From Herbaspirillum robiniae (GTDB taxonomy: Bacteria > Pseudomonadota > Gammaproteobacteria > Burkholderiales > Burkholderiaceae_D), in the NCBI RefSeq assembly GCF_002213415.1, contig NZ_NJGU01000005.1, forward strand, positions 186,001 to 250,000: a DNA stretch of 64,000 nt, in the 5' to 3' direction. Below the pieces are notes generated by a model. It worked only from the letters and a program-made list of their open reading frames with translations, did no database searches and was not told the origin of the DNA. Made by a program: the position numbers and the translations under genes. Of this stretch, positions 29,034 to 37,547 are shown in pieces (position 1 is the stretch's first letter; each line of letters opens with the position of its first letter).

Positions 29034-31429
29034 CAGAAGCTCATGTCCGCGCTGAGGGTGTAGGTGCGCCCCGCGCCCGGCACGCCGTACAGCTGGAAGC
29101 CGTCCAGCGAGGAGCCGATGCGCGACCAGTAGAACTTGTTGAACAGGTTGTCGACGTTGAAGTTCAGCGCCAGCTGGCGGTTCACGCGCCAGCGCGCGGC
29201 CACGCTGTGCAGCCAGTAGGCCGGCGCTTTCTCTTCATCCAGCACATACACCGGGTGGTTGCCGGAGGCGCCGCTGACGGTGCTGCTGGTGTTGTTCAGG
29301 CCGCCGACATACTTGTTGTCGCTGTAGCGGCGACGGCCGACGTACTGCGCGCCGTAGCTGAAGAACAGGCCCGGCTTGGCCTCATACGAGGTCCACAGGT
29401 TGAGCGTCCAGTCGGGCACGTTCTTGGCTTCGCTGCCGGCGTTGGCGCCCTTGGTCTGCTTGCTCTTGAGGCGCGTGAGGCCGCCGAACACCGACCAGGC
29501 GTCGGTCAGGTTGCCCTGCACGCCCAGCTCCACACCGTCGACCCGCTTGGCCGGCAAGGCGCGCACCGGCGAGGTCTCGTCGTCGCCGTATTCCCAGGAG
29601 TCGCTGACCTCGGTGCGAAACACCGCGCCGGTCAGCGCCAGGCGCTTGTTGAGCACATCCCACTTGCCGCCGAACTCCTTGGTCTTGGCGACCGCCGGCG
29701 AATACACCGACGCCGCGGCGGTGCCGTAGATGGCGTTGTTGGTGGTCGCGCCCAGCGCCGAGGGCTGCGCCGCACGCGCATAGGAGACATACAAACTGGC
29801 GTTGCCCACCGGCTTGTAGACCAGGCCCAGGCGGCCGCTCAGCGCGCCGGCGCTGCTGCTGGAGGTGGTCGTGCCCTTGGTGGAGTTCTCGGCCTTCCAG
29901 CGGTCATAGCGCAAGGCGGCGAGGAACTGCCATTGCGGCGAGAACTTCATGGTGTCGGCCACGTACAGCCCGGCATTGGTCACGCGCGACTCGACGCCGG
30001 CGCTGCCCTTGACGGTCGGCGCCGAGGCGAACGAAGTCGACGGATTGGTGAGATCGAACCACAGCGTGCCGGTCGGCGCGTTGACGGTGCGTTGCAGGTC
30101 GCCGTAGGTTTCGCGGTAGAGGTCGACGCCGGTGGAGAGCTCGTGGCGCACGAAGCCGGTGTTGAACTTCAGCGACAGGTCGGTCTGGTTGTCGAGGATG
30201 GTGTAGCGCTTGGAGGTGCCGAAGTCGTTGCCGCGCAAGACCGCATAGCGGCTCGCTGTATTGGTGAAGTCGCTGTATGAGGCGATGCCGCTGGCCGAGG
30301 TCAGCGCGCCGGCGCCGGCGTAACCGAGCGAGGTGCCCAGCGTGGCGCCGCTCGCGCTGGCGGCGTTGAAGCGCGCCGGCGACAGCACCGACAGGTTGTC
30401 GGCGCGCTCCCAGCGGGTCTGGTTGCGGATCTTCACGTCGTCGCTGAAGTCATGCTCGATGCGCGCCGTCAGCGCATCGGTGGTGGTCTGCTGGGTATAG
30501 GTATCGGAGCCGTACCAGGCGCTGCGCGAGACATAAGGCATCACGCTGCCGCCGGTGCCGCGCTGGATGGGCAGGCCGGTGTCGGGGATGTTGACGTCGT
30601 CCTGATGGAAGATGTCGAAGAACATGCGGGTCCTGGTGCCCAAACCCAGGCCCAGCGAAGCGGCGATGCCCTGGCGGTCGTACTTCACCACATCGCGCTC
30701 GGCGACGTGGTTCTGCTGCTTCATCAGGTTCAGGCGCAAGGCGCCGGTCTCGCCCAGGCGCTGGTTGAGGTCGGCGGTGAAGCGCGTGTAGTCGGCGCTG
30801 CCGATGCCGAAGGAGCTGTTGTAGAAGTTATCGAGCTTGGCTTCCTTGCTGACCAGGTTGACCGAGCCGCCGATGGCCGACACGCCGGACTCGATCGAGC
30901 CGGTGCCCTTGAACACTTCCACCTGCTCCAGGTTGAAGGTGTCGTTGCGGCTGGACATGCCGGCGTCGCGCACGCCGTCCACCGTCAGGCTCTGCTCGGA
31001 CGAGAACCCGCGAATGGTGAACATGTCGCCCCAACCGAGGTTGCCCTCGCCGGAGGTGAAGGTGATGCCGGGGACGTTCTTCAGGATGTCCTGCAGGCTT
31101 TGCGCATTCTGCTGCGACAGCACTTCCTTGGGCACCACGGTGATGCTTTGCGGGATGTCCAGCAGCGGCTGGGTGAACTTGGGCGAGGCCACTGCCTCGG
31201 GCTTGTACTCCGGCGCCTCGCGCGGGGCGGTGACCACCACTTCCTTCAGGCCGGACTTGTCCTGCGGCGGCTGGGCCGGCGCGCTGTCCTCGGCGTGGGC
31301 ATGGGCCGCGCCCAGCGATCCCAGCGCCAGGCCGACCGTGGCCGACAACTTGCCGTAGGTGGAAAAGAGGGTTTCGATGGCCTGCGCGCTGTGCTGCGCA
31401 GATGCGTCTTTCTGACTGCCTTGCTTCAT
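29033..31429 (-). CDS. TonB-dependent siderophore receptor (Fiu/PiuA-like)
   Basis: A 798-residue outer-membrane receptor. The signal region ends near AHAHA (about residue 46), then a TonB-box-like LKEVVVTAP. The plug domain has LDIPQSITVVPKEVLSQQNAQSLQDILKNVPGI, FTIRGFSSEQSLTVDGVRD and VEVFKGTGSIESG in succession, and the barrel ends in a terminal Phe (LSADMSF). The long N-terminal stretch before the plug is unusual but may simply be an extended signal. It probably imports a ferric catecholate siderophore. A Fur box lies at 31503-31521, and piuC follows in the operon. Confidence 0.94.
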   Translation of the reverse strand: MKQGSQKDASAQHSAQAIETLFSTYGKLSATVGLALGSLGAAHAHAEDSAPAQPPQDKSGLKEVVVTAPREAPEYKPEAVASPKFTQPLLDIPQSITVVPKEVLSQQNAQSLQDILKNVPGITFTSGEGNLGWGDMFTIRGFSSEQSLTVDGVRDAGMSSRNDTFNLEQVEVFKGTGSIESGVSAIGGSVNLVSKEAKLDNFYNSSFGIGSADYTRFTADLNQRLGETGALRLNLMKQQNHVAERDVVKYDRQGIAASLGLGLGTRTRMFFDIFHQDDVNIPDTGLPIQRGTGGSVMPYVSRSAWYGSDTYTQQTTTDALTARIEHDFSDDVKIRNQTRWERADNLSVLSPARFNAASASGATLGTSLGYAGAGALTSASGIASYSDFTNTASRYAVLRGNDFGTSKRYTILDNQTDLSLKFNTGFVRHELSTGVDLYRETYGDLQRTVNAPTGTLWFDLTNPSTSFASAPTVKGSAGVESRVTNAGLYVADTMKFSPQWQFLAALRYDRWKAENSTKGTTTSSSSAGALSGRLGLVYKPVGNASLYVSYARAAQPSALGATTNNAIYGTAAASVYSPAVAKTKEFGGKWDVLNKRLALTGAVFRTEVSDSWEYGDDETSPVRALPAKRVDGVELGVQGNLTDAWSVFGGLTRLKSKQTKGANAGSEAKNVPDWTLNLWTSYEAKPGLFFSYGAQYVGRRRYSDNKYVGGLNNTSSTVSGASGNHPVYVLDEEKAPAYWLHSVAARWRVNRQLALNFNVDNLFNKFYWSRIGSSLDGFQLYGVPGAGRTYTLSADMSF

Positions 31430-31502
31430 GTCTGACGGTTCCCCGGAATGAAGAGGCGCCTTCCGCCGCGGCTGTGCAGCACGGCGGACAGGCGCCTCAA
31501 GT

Positions 31503-31521
31503 TATAATGATTCTCATTTGT
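31503..31521 (-). promoter_or_regulatory. Fur box upstream of the TonB receptor operon
   Basis: ATAATGATTCTCATTTG within this interval matches 13 central positions of the Fur consensus GATAATGATAATCATTATC. It lies about 75 bases upstream of the receptor start. It shares AATGATTC-C/T-CATTTG with the site at 37346-37362. Confidence 0.85.
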
Positions 31522-31551
31522 AAAAAGAATATATATCGGGCAACACACCGC

Positions 31552-31623
31552 CAATGTGTTGGAAACCGGACCAAATGTAATGCAATGTAATGGGCCGCCT
31601 TTACATTTCCTGACGTTACAAAT
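31552..31623 (-). promoter_or_regulatory. composite activator module A (between TonB receptor and response regulator)
   Basis: Three motifs, CAATGTGTTGG (31552), GTAATG (31577, within AATGTAATG repeated at 31584) and TTACAAAT (31616), recur upstream of the azurin/ABC operon with starts at the same relative distances (0, 25, 64). The distance from the Fur-box core is 46 bases here and 47 there. The module may bind the response regulator encoded at 31655, whose own promoter must also lie here. Confidence 0.6.
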
Positions 31624-31654
31624 TCATGCCCGCCCAGGGAGACGGGCCGGGAAA

Positions 31655-32404
31655 ATGGCATGCATGCAAGAACTCACGCTCATGGGCAAACAAGATCACG
31701 TGCTGATCGTGGACGACGATCCCGAAATCCGCCAACTGCTTTCCGAATACCTGCAGGCCGCCAACTACCTCCCCTTCACCGCCGCCGGCGGGCAGGACAT
31801 GTGGCGCATCCTGGGCAGCGAACAGATCGACATCATCATCCTCGACCTGATGATGCCGGGCGAAGACGGCCTGGAGCTGTGCCGCGAACTGCGCAAGAAG
31901 CGCAACACGCCGCTGGTCATGCTGACCGCGCGCGGCACGCTGATCGACCGCATCGTCGGCCTGGAGGTGGGCGCCGACGACTACCTGCCCAAACCCTTCG
32001 ACCCGCGCGAGCTGCTGGCGCGCATCAAGGTCATCATGCGCCGCGCGCGCAGCTTCCCGGAGCGCAATGAGGCCGACCGCGTCGCGCACATCCGCTTCGC
32101 CGGCTGGAAGCTGGACACCCAGGCGCGCCAGGCGATCTCGCCCGAGGGCGTGACCATCACGCTGGGCGGCTCCGACTACCAGGTGCTGCGTACCCTGCTC
32201 GACCATCCCAAGCGGGCGCTGTCGCGCGACTTCCTGCTCAACACGGTCTACGGCAAAGAAGCCATGCCCTTCGACCGCTCCATCGACGTCTGCATCAGCC
32301 GGCTGCGCCAGCAGCTGGCCGACAACCCGCGCTCGCCCTCGCTGATCCGCACGGTGCGCAACACCGGCTACATGCTGATGGCCGACGTCGCCTACGACGC
32401 ATGA
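31655..32404 (+). CDS. two-component response regulator, OmpR/PhoB family
   Basis: A 249-residue regulator when started at 31655, with GGGAGACGGG-like purines upstream; ATGs at 31664 and 31682 are alternatives. The receiver domain has the acidic pair VDDDPE, the phospho-acceptor Asp64 in IILDLMMPGEDG, a conserved threonine (MLTARG) and lysine (PKPFD). The C-terminal winged helix contains LGGSDYQVLRTLLDHPKRALSR and ends RTVRNTGYML. It forms an operon with the kinase gene (ATGA overlap) and is divergent from the TonB receptor. It may control the neighbouring metal-uptake genes. Confidence 0.92.
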   Translation: MACMQELTLMGKQDHVLIVDDDPEIRQLLSEYLQAANYLPFTAAGGQDMWRILGSEQIDIIILDLMMPGEDGLELCRELRKKRNTPLVMLTARGTLIDRIVGLEVGADDYLPKPFDPRELLARIKVIMRRARSFPERNEADRVAHIRFAGWKLDTQARQAISPEGVTITLGGSDYQVLRTLLDHPKRALSRDFLLNTVYGKEAMPFDRSIDVCISRLRQQLADNPRSPSLIRTVRNTGYMLMADVAYDA

Positions 32405-33816
32405 GCGCGCTGCTGCGCCGCTGGCGCCTGTGGCCGCAATCGCTGTCGGGCCGGCTGGCGCTGATCCTGGTGGCCGGCATGCTGGCCGCGCAGATGCTGA
32501 CCGGCACCATCTGGTACGACATGCGCTACGGCAATGCGATGGAAATGCCGGCCCGCCTGGCGGCGGCGCGCCTGGCCGACGCGGTGCTGATCCTGGACGA
32601 CGCCGACGCGGCGCAGCGGCCCGAGCTGGCGCGCAGGCTCTCGCGCGGCGAATTCGTATTGGCGCTGCGCCCGGCGCCGGCGGCGCATGAGATGGCGCCG
32701 CCGCAACCGGCGCTCTCGCGCGGCAACGAAGCGGTGGCCGATCTGTTCGGCGCGGTGCTGCAAAAGCATGCGGGCGCGCGCGAATGGCGCATGTTGCAGG
32801 TGGACCTGGACGACCAGCAGGGCAGCCATGAAGACGCCTGGCTGACGCTGCTGGTGGATGAGTTCCCGCACGGTCGCTTCCGGGCGCTGGTGGCGCTCAA
32901 GGACGGCGGCTGGCTGCAGGCCGAGATCCGCGAAGGCCAGGCCGGCATGAGCACGGCGCCGCAGAGCGCGGCGTTCGACTATTTCCTGCGCATCTACGCG
33001 CTGCGCATTTTCGCCGTGGTGCTGATCGCCTGGATGGCGGTGCGGCTGGCGATGAAGCCGCTGCAGGTGATGGCCAACGCGGCCGAGAAGCTGGGCCGCA
33101 ACATCCACAGCCCGCCGCTGGCCACCGACGGCCCCACCGAAGTGCGCACCGCGGCCCAGGCCTTCAACGCCATGCAGCGCCGCATCATCGACAACATCGC
33201 CGAGCGCACGCGCTTCCTGGCGTCGGTGTCGCACGACCTGCGCTCGCCGATCACGCGCATGAAGCTGCGCACCGAGCTGCTGGCCGACGAAGAGCGCAAG
33301 GAAAAATTCCGCAAGGATCTGGATGAGATGGACGCGATGATCTCCGCCACCCTCAATGTGGTGCAGGACATCGACGTGCAGGAGCACCGCCAGCTGATCG
33401 ACCTCGACAGCCTGCTGGAAAGCCTGCGCAGCGACCAGGCCGAAGTCGGCCGCGAAGTCACCGTGAGCGGTCACGCCGCGCCGCTGCACGGCTATCCGCG
33501 CAGCCTGCGGCGCTGCCTGCAGAACGTGGTGGAGAATGCGGTGCGCTACGGGCAGCGCGCCCGCGTGCGGCTCGACGACGGCGCCGAGCGCGTGACGATC
33601 ACGGTCGACGACGACGGTCCCGGCATTGCGGAGGACATGCTCGAGCGCGTGCTGGAACCCTTCTACCGCCTCGAGCGCTCGCGCAACGCGGCCACCGGCG
33701 GCTTCGGCCTGGGCCTGTCGATCGCGGCCACGGTGGCGCAAGCGCACCGCGGCGAGATCGCGCTGGCCAACCGCGCAGGCGGCGGCCTGCGCGCGAGCAT
33801 CGTCATTCCACGCTGA
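32401..33816 (+). CDS. two-component sensor histidine kinase
   Basis: A 471-residue membrane kinase with membrane segments near 17-37 and 197-217 around a periplasmic domain of about 155 residues. A HAMP linker follows (KPLQVMANAAEKLG), then the H-box SHDLRSPITRMKLR with His278, the N-box QNVVENAVRYG, the G1 box DDDGPGI and G2 GFGLGLSI. It should phosphorylate the response regulator encoded just upstream. The periplasmic sensor sequence has no recognised domain. Its last 14 bases overlap the end of the convergent ABC ATPase gene. Confidence 0.92.
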   Translation: MSALLRRWRLWPQSLSGRLALILVAGMLAAQMLTGTIWYDMRYGNAMEMPARLAAARLADAVLILDDADAAQRPELARRLSRGEFVLALRPAPAAHEMAPPQPALSRGNEAVADLFGAVLQKHAGAREWRMLQVDLDDQQGSHEDAWLTLLVDEFPHGRFRALVALKDGGWLQAEIREGQAGMSTAPQSAAFDYFLRIYALRIFAVVLIAWMAVRLAMKPLQVMANAAEKLGRNIHSPPLATDGPTEVRTAAQAFNAMQRRIIDNIAERTRFLASVSHDLRSPITRMKLRTELLADEERKEKFRKDLDEMDAMISATLNVVQDIDVQEHRQLIDLDSLLESLRSDQAEVGREVTVSGHAAPLHGYPRSLRRCLQNVVENAVRYGQRARVRLDDGAERVTITVDDDGPGIAEDMLERVLEPFYRLERSRNAATGGFGLGLSIAATVAQAHRGEIALANRAGGGLRASIVIPR

Positions 33817-34594
33817 GCAGGCCGTCGATCTGCACCTGGCCGTGGCCCTGCGAACAGGGCTCGATGCGCCCCGTCACGCCGTAGGCCTGCGCCAGCGAGG
33901 CCGGCGTGATCACCTCGGCCGGCGACCCTGCGCGCAACAGGCGGCCGCGATGCAGCAGCAAGGCGCGGTCGACGTGGCGGAAGGCGGTGTTCAGGTCATG
34001 CAGCACCACCAGCGTGACCAGCCCGTGGCGACGCGTCTCCCGCCGCAGCAATTCCATCACCAGGTATTGGTAGTTCAGGTCCAGCGCCGACAGCGGCTCG
34101 TCCAGCAGCAGCACGCGCGGACGGCGCACCAGCGCCTGCGCCAGCGCGGCCAGCTGGCGCTGTCCGCCGGAGAGTTCGTCGAGGTGATGTTGCGCCAGCT
34201 GGCCGATGCCCAGGTGCTGCAACAAGGCCTGCACCCGCTCCAGTTCCTGCGCATCGGGCCGCGCGCGCTGCTGCGCCTGGGCCGCCACCAGCACCGATTC
34301 GAACACCGAGATATGCACCGGCCGCGGCAACGCCTGCGGCATGTAGACCACGTGCTGCGCCCGCGCCGCGGCGTTGGCCTGCGCCAGCTCCACCCGGCCC
34401 AGCCGCACGCTGCCGGCACTCGCGCGCGTGAGGCCGCCCAGCGTGCGCAACAGGGTCGACTTGCCGCTGCCGTTGGGCCCGAGCAGGGCCGTCACCGAGC
34501 CTGCCGTGAGCGGCGGCAGATCCAGCCCGTGGATCACCTGGCGGCGGCCGTAGGCCACCTCCAGCCGGCTGACCTGCAGCGAATCGCTATTCAC
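33803..34594 (-). CDS. iron-siderophore/metal ABC transporter ATP-binding protein (FecE/BtuD-like)
   Basis: A 263-residue single-domain ATPase: Walker A GPNGSGKST, Q-loop (VYMPQAL), signature LSGGQRQ, Walker B VLLLDEPLSALD and the switch histidine (VVLHDLN). The GTG start at 34594 overlaps the azurin stop (GTGA). Family and operon (binding protein, FecCD permease, azurin, ATPase) indicate uptake of a ferric siderophore, haem or another metal complex. Its 3' end overlaps the kinase gene on the other strand by 14 bases. Confidence 0.92.
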   Translation of the reverse strand: MNSDSLQVSRLEVAYGRRQVIHGLDLPPLTAGSVTALLGPNGSGKSTLLRTLGGLTRASAGSVRLGRVELAQANAAARAQHVVYMPQALPRPVHISVFESVLVAAQAQQRARPDAQELERVQALLQHLGIGQLAQHHLDELSGGQRQLAALAQALVRRPRVLLLDEPLSALDLNYQYLVMELLRRETRRHGLVTLVVLHDLNTAFRHVDRALLLHRGRLLRAGSPAEVITPASLAQAYGVTGRIEPCSQGHGQVQIDGLLSVE

Positions 34595-35079
34595 GGCTGC
34601 GGCCGCAAGGACAGCGTGCCGCGCATATGCATGGCATGGCTGGGGAAGGAACAGAAGAAGGCGTAAGGCACGCCGGCCTGCAGGCGCGCCACCGGGAAGC
34701 TCACGCTGGCCCGTTCGCCGCCGCCCAGCATCGGCGTGGCGGCGATGATGCGGCTGTCGCGCGGGGGCAAATAGTCGGCCCCGGCGCCGGCTCGCAGGCC
34801 GTCGCGGATCACGCCCTCGAGCTGCGCGCCGGCGACCAGCACCCAGTTGTGGCCGGCCTGCTCGCGCGGCTTTTTACCGGTGTGGACAAGATGGACGGTG
34901 AAGCGCTCGCAGGATGCGGGCACGTCGATGTGGTCCAGCGAAAACTTCTTGCCGGGCCGGCCTTCGATGGTGGTCGAGCAGGCCGCATCGGCGGCAACAG
35001 GTGCGGAGGCGGCGGCGTGCGCCGGCAGCGCGGCGGCCATGCCGGCCAGCATGGCGATGGGAAACAGCAGTCTATTCAT
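34591..35079 (-). CDS. azu: azurin-family blue copper protein
   Basis: Read from the ATG at 35079, this is a 162-residue secreted cupredoxin with a signal peptide ending near AHAAA. All azurin landmarks are present: type-1 copper ligands His77 (AGHNWVL), Cys143, His148 and Met152 (FFCSFPSHAMHM), and the disulfide pair Cys34/Cys57. DYLPPRDSRIIA matches the azurin core. Azurins shuttle electrons or bind copper in the periplasm. The gene lies between the permease and ATPase genes of a Fur-box-controlled ABC operon, with coupled GTGA overlap to the ATPase, which is an unusual place. A role in metal reduction, release or copper supply is inference. Confidence 0.93.
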   Translation of the reverse strand: MNRLLFPIAMLAGMAAALPAHAAASAPVAADAACSTTIEGRPGKKFSLDHIDVPASCERFTVHLVHTGKKPREQAGHNWVLVAGAQLEGVIRDGLRAGAGADYLPPRDSRIIAATPMLGGGERASVSFPVARLQAGVPYAFFCSFPSHAMHMRGTLSLRPQP

Positions 35080-35105
35080 GGTTGCAAGCGGCGTTGGAGG
35101 TGAAA

Positions 35106-36194
35106 TCATTCGCGCCGCAGGCGGCGCAGCACGATGGCCAGGAACAGCGGAATGCCGACCAGCGAGGTCACGATGCCCACCGGGATCAGCACCCCGGGCA
35201 GGATGGTCTTGGAAGCGACCGAGGCCAGCGAGATGATCAGCGCGCCGGCCATGGCGCTGCCGGGCAGGTAGTAGCGATGGTCTTCGCCCAGCAGCAGGCG
35301 CGCGATGTGCGGCGCCACCAGCCCGACGAAGCCGATGGTGCCGACGAACGACACCGACAGCGCCGCCAGCGCGCTGATGCGCAACAGGCTCACCAGCCGC
35401 AGCCGCGCCATGTCGATGCCGAAACTGGCCGCGCGCTCCTCGCCCAGCCGCACCGCGGTCAGCTGCCAGGCGTCGCGCAGCGAGAACGGCGCCACCAGGA
35501 TGAAGGCGACCGCCAGGATCGCCACCGTCGTCCAGCTCGCGCGCGCAAGGCTCCCCATGGTCCAGAACACGATGCCCTGCAGCGCCTCCTCGCTGGCCAC
35601 GAACTGCAGCAGCATGATCAGCGCCTGGAAGGAGTACACCAGCGCGATGCCGAACAGGATCACGCCCAGCGTGGAGCCGCCGCGCCAGCGCGCCACGCGC
35701 TCCAGCACCAGCACCGACAGCAGCGCGGCCGCGCAGGCGCAGGCCGACACCGTCATGCCGGCCGGCAGCGCCGGAAAGCGCCAGTTGAACGTGATCGCCA
35801 GCGCCGCGCCGAAGGCGGCCGCGGCCGAGATGCCCAGCGTGTAGGGGCTGGCCAGCGGATTGTCGAGCACGGTCTGCATCTCGCCGCCGCCCAGGCCCAG
35901 GCACATGCCCACCAGCAGCGCCATCAGCGCGGTGGGCAGGCGGAACTCCCACACCACCACGCGCATGCCGGGCGCGGCGCCCTCGGCGTGCAGCAGCGTG
36001 GCGAACAGATCATGCAGCGACAGGCCGGCCGGGCCGGTGGCGATATCCAGCAGCAGGGATGCCGCGATCAGCGCCAATAACACCAGCGTGAACGCCATGC
36101 GGCGGCGCATGCTGCGGCGGTAGGCGCGCACCGGATCGGCGACGGTTTGCGGCGACGCGGCGGCGCCCTCTTCGCTCAGGTAGGCGGCGCTCAT
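35106..36194 (-). CDS. FecCD-family ABC transporter permease
   Basis: A 362-residue inner-membrane permease of the FecCD/BtuC family with about ten helices and an N-terminal cytoplasmic extension of about 30 residues. Characteristic are FRLPTALMALLVGMCLGLGGGEMQTVLDNPLASPYTLGISAAAAFGAAL, of which only parts are strictly conserved, and IGFVGLVAPHIARLLLGEDHR. Its start overlaps the binding-protein stop (ATGA), and azurin follows 26 bases downstream. It should form a homodimeric channel for a siderophore or metal complex. Confidence 0.92.
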   Translation of the reverse strand: MSAAYLSEEGAAASPQTVADPVRAYRRSMRRRMAFTLVLLALIAASLLLDIATGPAGLSLHDLFATLLHAEGAAPGMRVVVWEFRLPTALMALLVGMCLGLGGGEMQTVLDNPLASPYTLGISAAAAFGAALAITFNWRFPALPAGMTVSACACAAALLSVLVLERVARWRGGSTLGVILFGIALVYSFQALIMLLQFVASEEALQGIVFWTMGSLARASWTTVAILAVAFILVAPFSLRDAWQLTAVRLGEERAASFGIDMARLRLVSLLRISALAALSVSFVGTIGFVGLVAPHIARLLLGEDHRYYLPGSAMAGALIISLASVASKTILPGVLIPVGIVTSLVGIPLFLAIVLRRLRRE

Positions 36195-37306
36195 TTGGCC
36201 GGCGCGGTCCAGTAGGTGCCCTGCCCGTCCACCTTCAGGAAGCGGCGATACAGCTCGGCCTGCGCAGCGTCGGGATCGAGCGCGGCGGCGCGCTGTGGAT
36301 AAAACATCTTTGCCAGCGCTTCGATCGCCAGCACGTTATAGGGCGAGTTGTAGAAGGCGTGCCAGATGCCGAAGGCGCGTTGCGACTTCACCGCCTGCAG
36401 CTCGCGGATGCCGCCGCGCGCCAGCAATACCGAGAGGCTGGCGGCCGATTGCGAAGCCGCCGCGCCCGGCCCGATCAGCAAGCCGTCGCGGCCCGGCTCG
36501 GAGCGGCTGCCGGTGGCCACATACACGTCAGGCTGGTGCGACAGCAGGTATTCCATGCTGACGTCGCCCAGCGCGCCCGGCACCAGGCCGGCGACGATGT
36601 TGACGCCGCCGGCGGCCTGCACCATGTCGCCGTAGCTGCCGTTGCCGGTGGTGTGGCAGCAGGCCGGCCACACGCCGGCCAGCATCTCGACGAACACGCG
36701 CGGGCGCTGCGCCTGCGGCACCGGATCGACGATCTGCTTCACGCGCTCCAGGTGCGACTGGTAGAAATCGATGTACTCCTGCGCCTCTTTCTCGCGCCCC
36801 AGCGCCTGGCCCAGCAGCTTCATGCTGGGCACGGTGTGCAGCAGCGGCTTGTCGCGGAAATCGATGAAGATGACCGGGATGCCGGCCTCATGCAGCGCGC
36901 GCAGCATCGGGTTGGTCGGCGTCGGGCCGTGGCCGGTCAGGCCGAAAATGGCGAGGTCGGGCTGCAGCGAGACGATCTTCTCGGGGCTGACGCTGGCCTC
37001 CGAGGTCTTGCCGATCAGCGGCACCTTGCCGGCCTGCGGAAAGCGTTTCAGCAGTTGCCCCCAGGCATAGGGATCCTGGGCCTTGAGCTCACCCTGCCAG
37101 CCGACCACGCGCTGCACCGGATCGTCGCGATCCAGCAAGGCCATGGCGAACACGAAACGCCCCTCGCCCAGCAGCACGCGCTGCGGATGGTCCGGCACCT
37201 CGACCTGGCGACCGGCCAGGTCGGTCACCTGCCGCGCCGCAGCGTGGCCACACAACAAAACGGCCGACGCCAGCGCCAGCCCGGAAAACAATTGCCTGAA
37301 CTTCAC
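36191..37306 (-). CDS. periplasmic iron-siderophore/metal-complex binding protein (FecB/BtuF-like)
   Basis: A 371-residue exported protein (signal MKFRQLFSGLALASAVLLCGHAAA in outline, cleavage near residue 24) of the type III periplasmic-binding family. QVTDLAGRQVEVPDHPQRVLL begins the mature part, and EKIVSLQPDLAIFG and EYLLSHQPDVYVATG are the two lobe motifs. A Cys-Cys-His (PACCHTTGNG) in the middle could touch a metal or ligand. It is first in the operon behind a Fur box at 37346-37362, so iron control is likely. Substrate unknown. Confidence 0.9.
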   Translation of the reverse strand: MKFRQLFSGLALASAVLLCGHAAARQVTDLAGRQVEVPDHPQRVLLGEGRFVFAMALLDRDDPVQRVVGWQGELKAQDPYAWGQLLKRFPQAGKVPLIGKTSEASVSPEKIVSLQPDLAIFGLTGHGPTPTNPMLRALHEAGIPVIFIDFRDKPLLHTVPSMKLLGQALGREKEAQEYIDFYQSHLERVKQIVDPVPQAQRPRVFVEMLAGVWPACCHTTGNGSYGDMVQAAGGVNIVAGLVPGALGDVSMEYLLSHQPDVYVATGSRSEPGRDGLLIGPGAAASQSAASLSVLLARGGIRELQAVKSQRAFGIWHAFYNSPYNVLAIEALAKMFYPQRAAALDPDAAQAELYRRFLKVDGQGTYWTAPAK

Positions 37307-37345
37307 GATGCTCCCTTGCGCCCGATGCGGAGAAGTCGCCCGGGC

Positions 37346-37362
37346 AGAATGATTCCCATTTG
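37346..37362 (-). promoter_or_regulatory. Fur box upstream of the azurin/ABC operon
   Basis: AGAATGATTCCCATTTG resembles the Fur site at 31503-31521 (14 of 17 bases). It lies about 40 bases upstream of the binding-protein start, so Fur-iron should repress the operon. Confidence 0.8.
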
Positions 37363-37394
37363 AAGGAGCTCACTATAGGTCGGCGCGGCGGCGG

Positions 37395-37466
37395 CAATGT
37401 GTCGGTGGAGCGGCGATACGTAATGGAAGTTTGCGGACCTTGCGCGCAACACATTCCATTACAAAT
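37395..37466 (-). promoter_or_regulatory. composite activator module B (upstream of azurin/ABC operon)
   Basis: CAATGTGTCGG (37395), GTAATG (37420) and TTACAAAT (37459) reproduce module A with identical relative starts. In addition GTAATGGAA (37420-37428) and TTCCATTAC (37454-37462) form a perfect inverted repeat. No divergent gene uses this side, so the module must serve the minus-strand operon. Confidence 0.6.
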
Positions 37467-37494
37467 CCGGGCGGCGGCGCACGCGCGCGCAAAC

Positions 37495-37517
37495 AAAAAA
37501 TCCGCCGTGACGGCGGA
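37495..37517 (-). terminator. Rho-independent terminator of the YeeE/YedE pair
   Basis: TCCGCCG-TGA-CGGCGGA is followed on the minus strand by six T. It lies 31 bases after the 37548 gene stop. Confidence 0.85.
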
Positions 37518-37547
37518 TCTTCCGGCCAGGAGAACGCGGGCGCAGGA

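Noticed and set aside
37395..37466. Module B as a promoter for a divergent plus-strand gene
   Set aside because: No plus-strand gene follows; the YeeE/YedE pair is on the minus strand and ends with its own terminator at 37495-37517.
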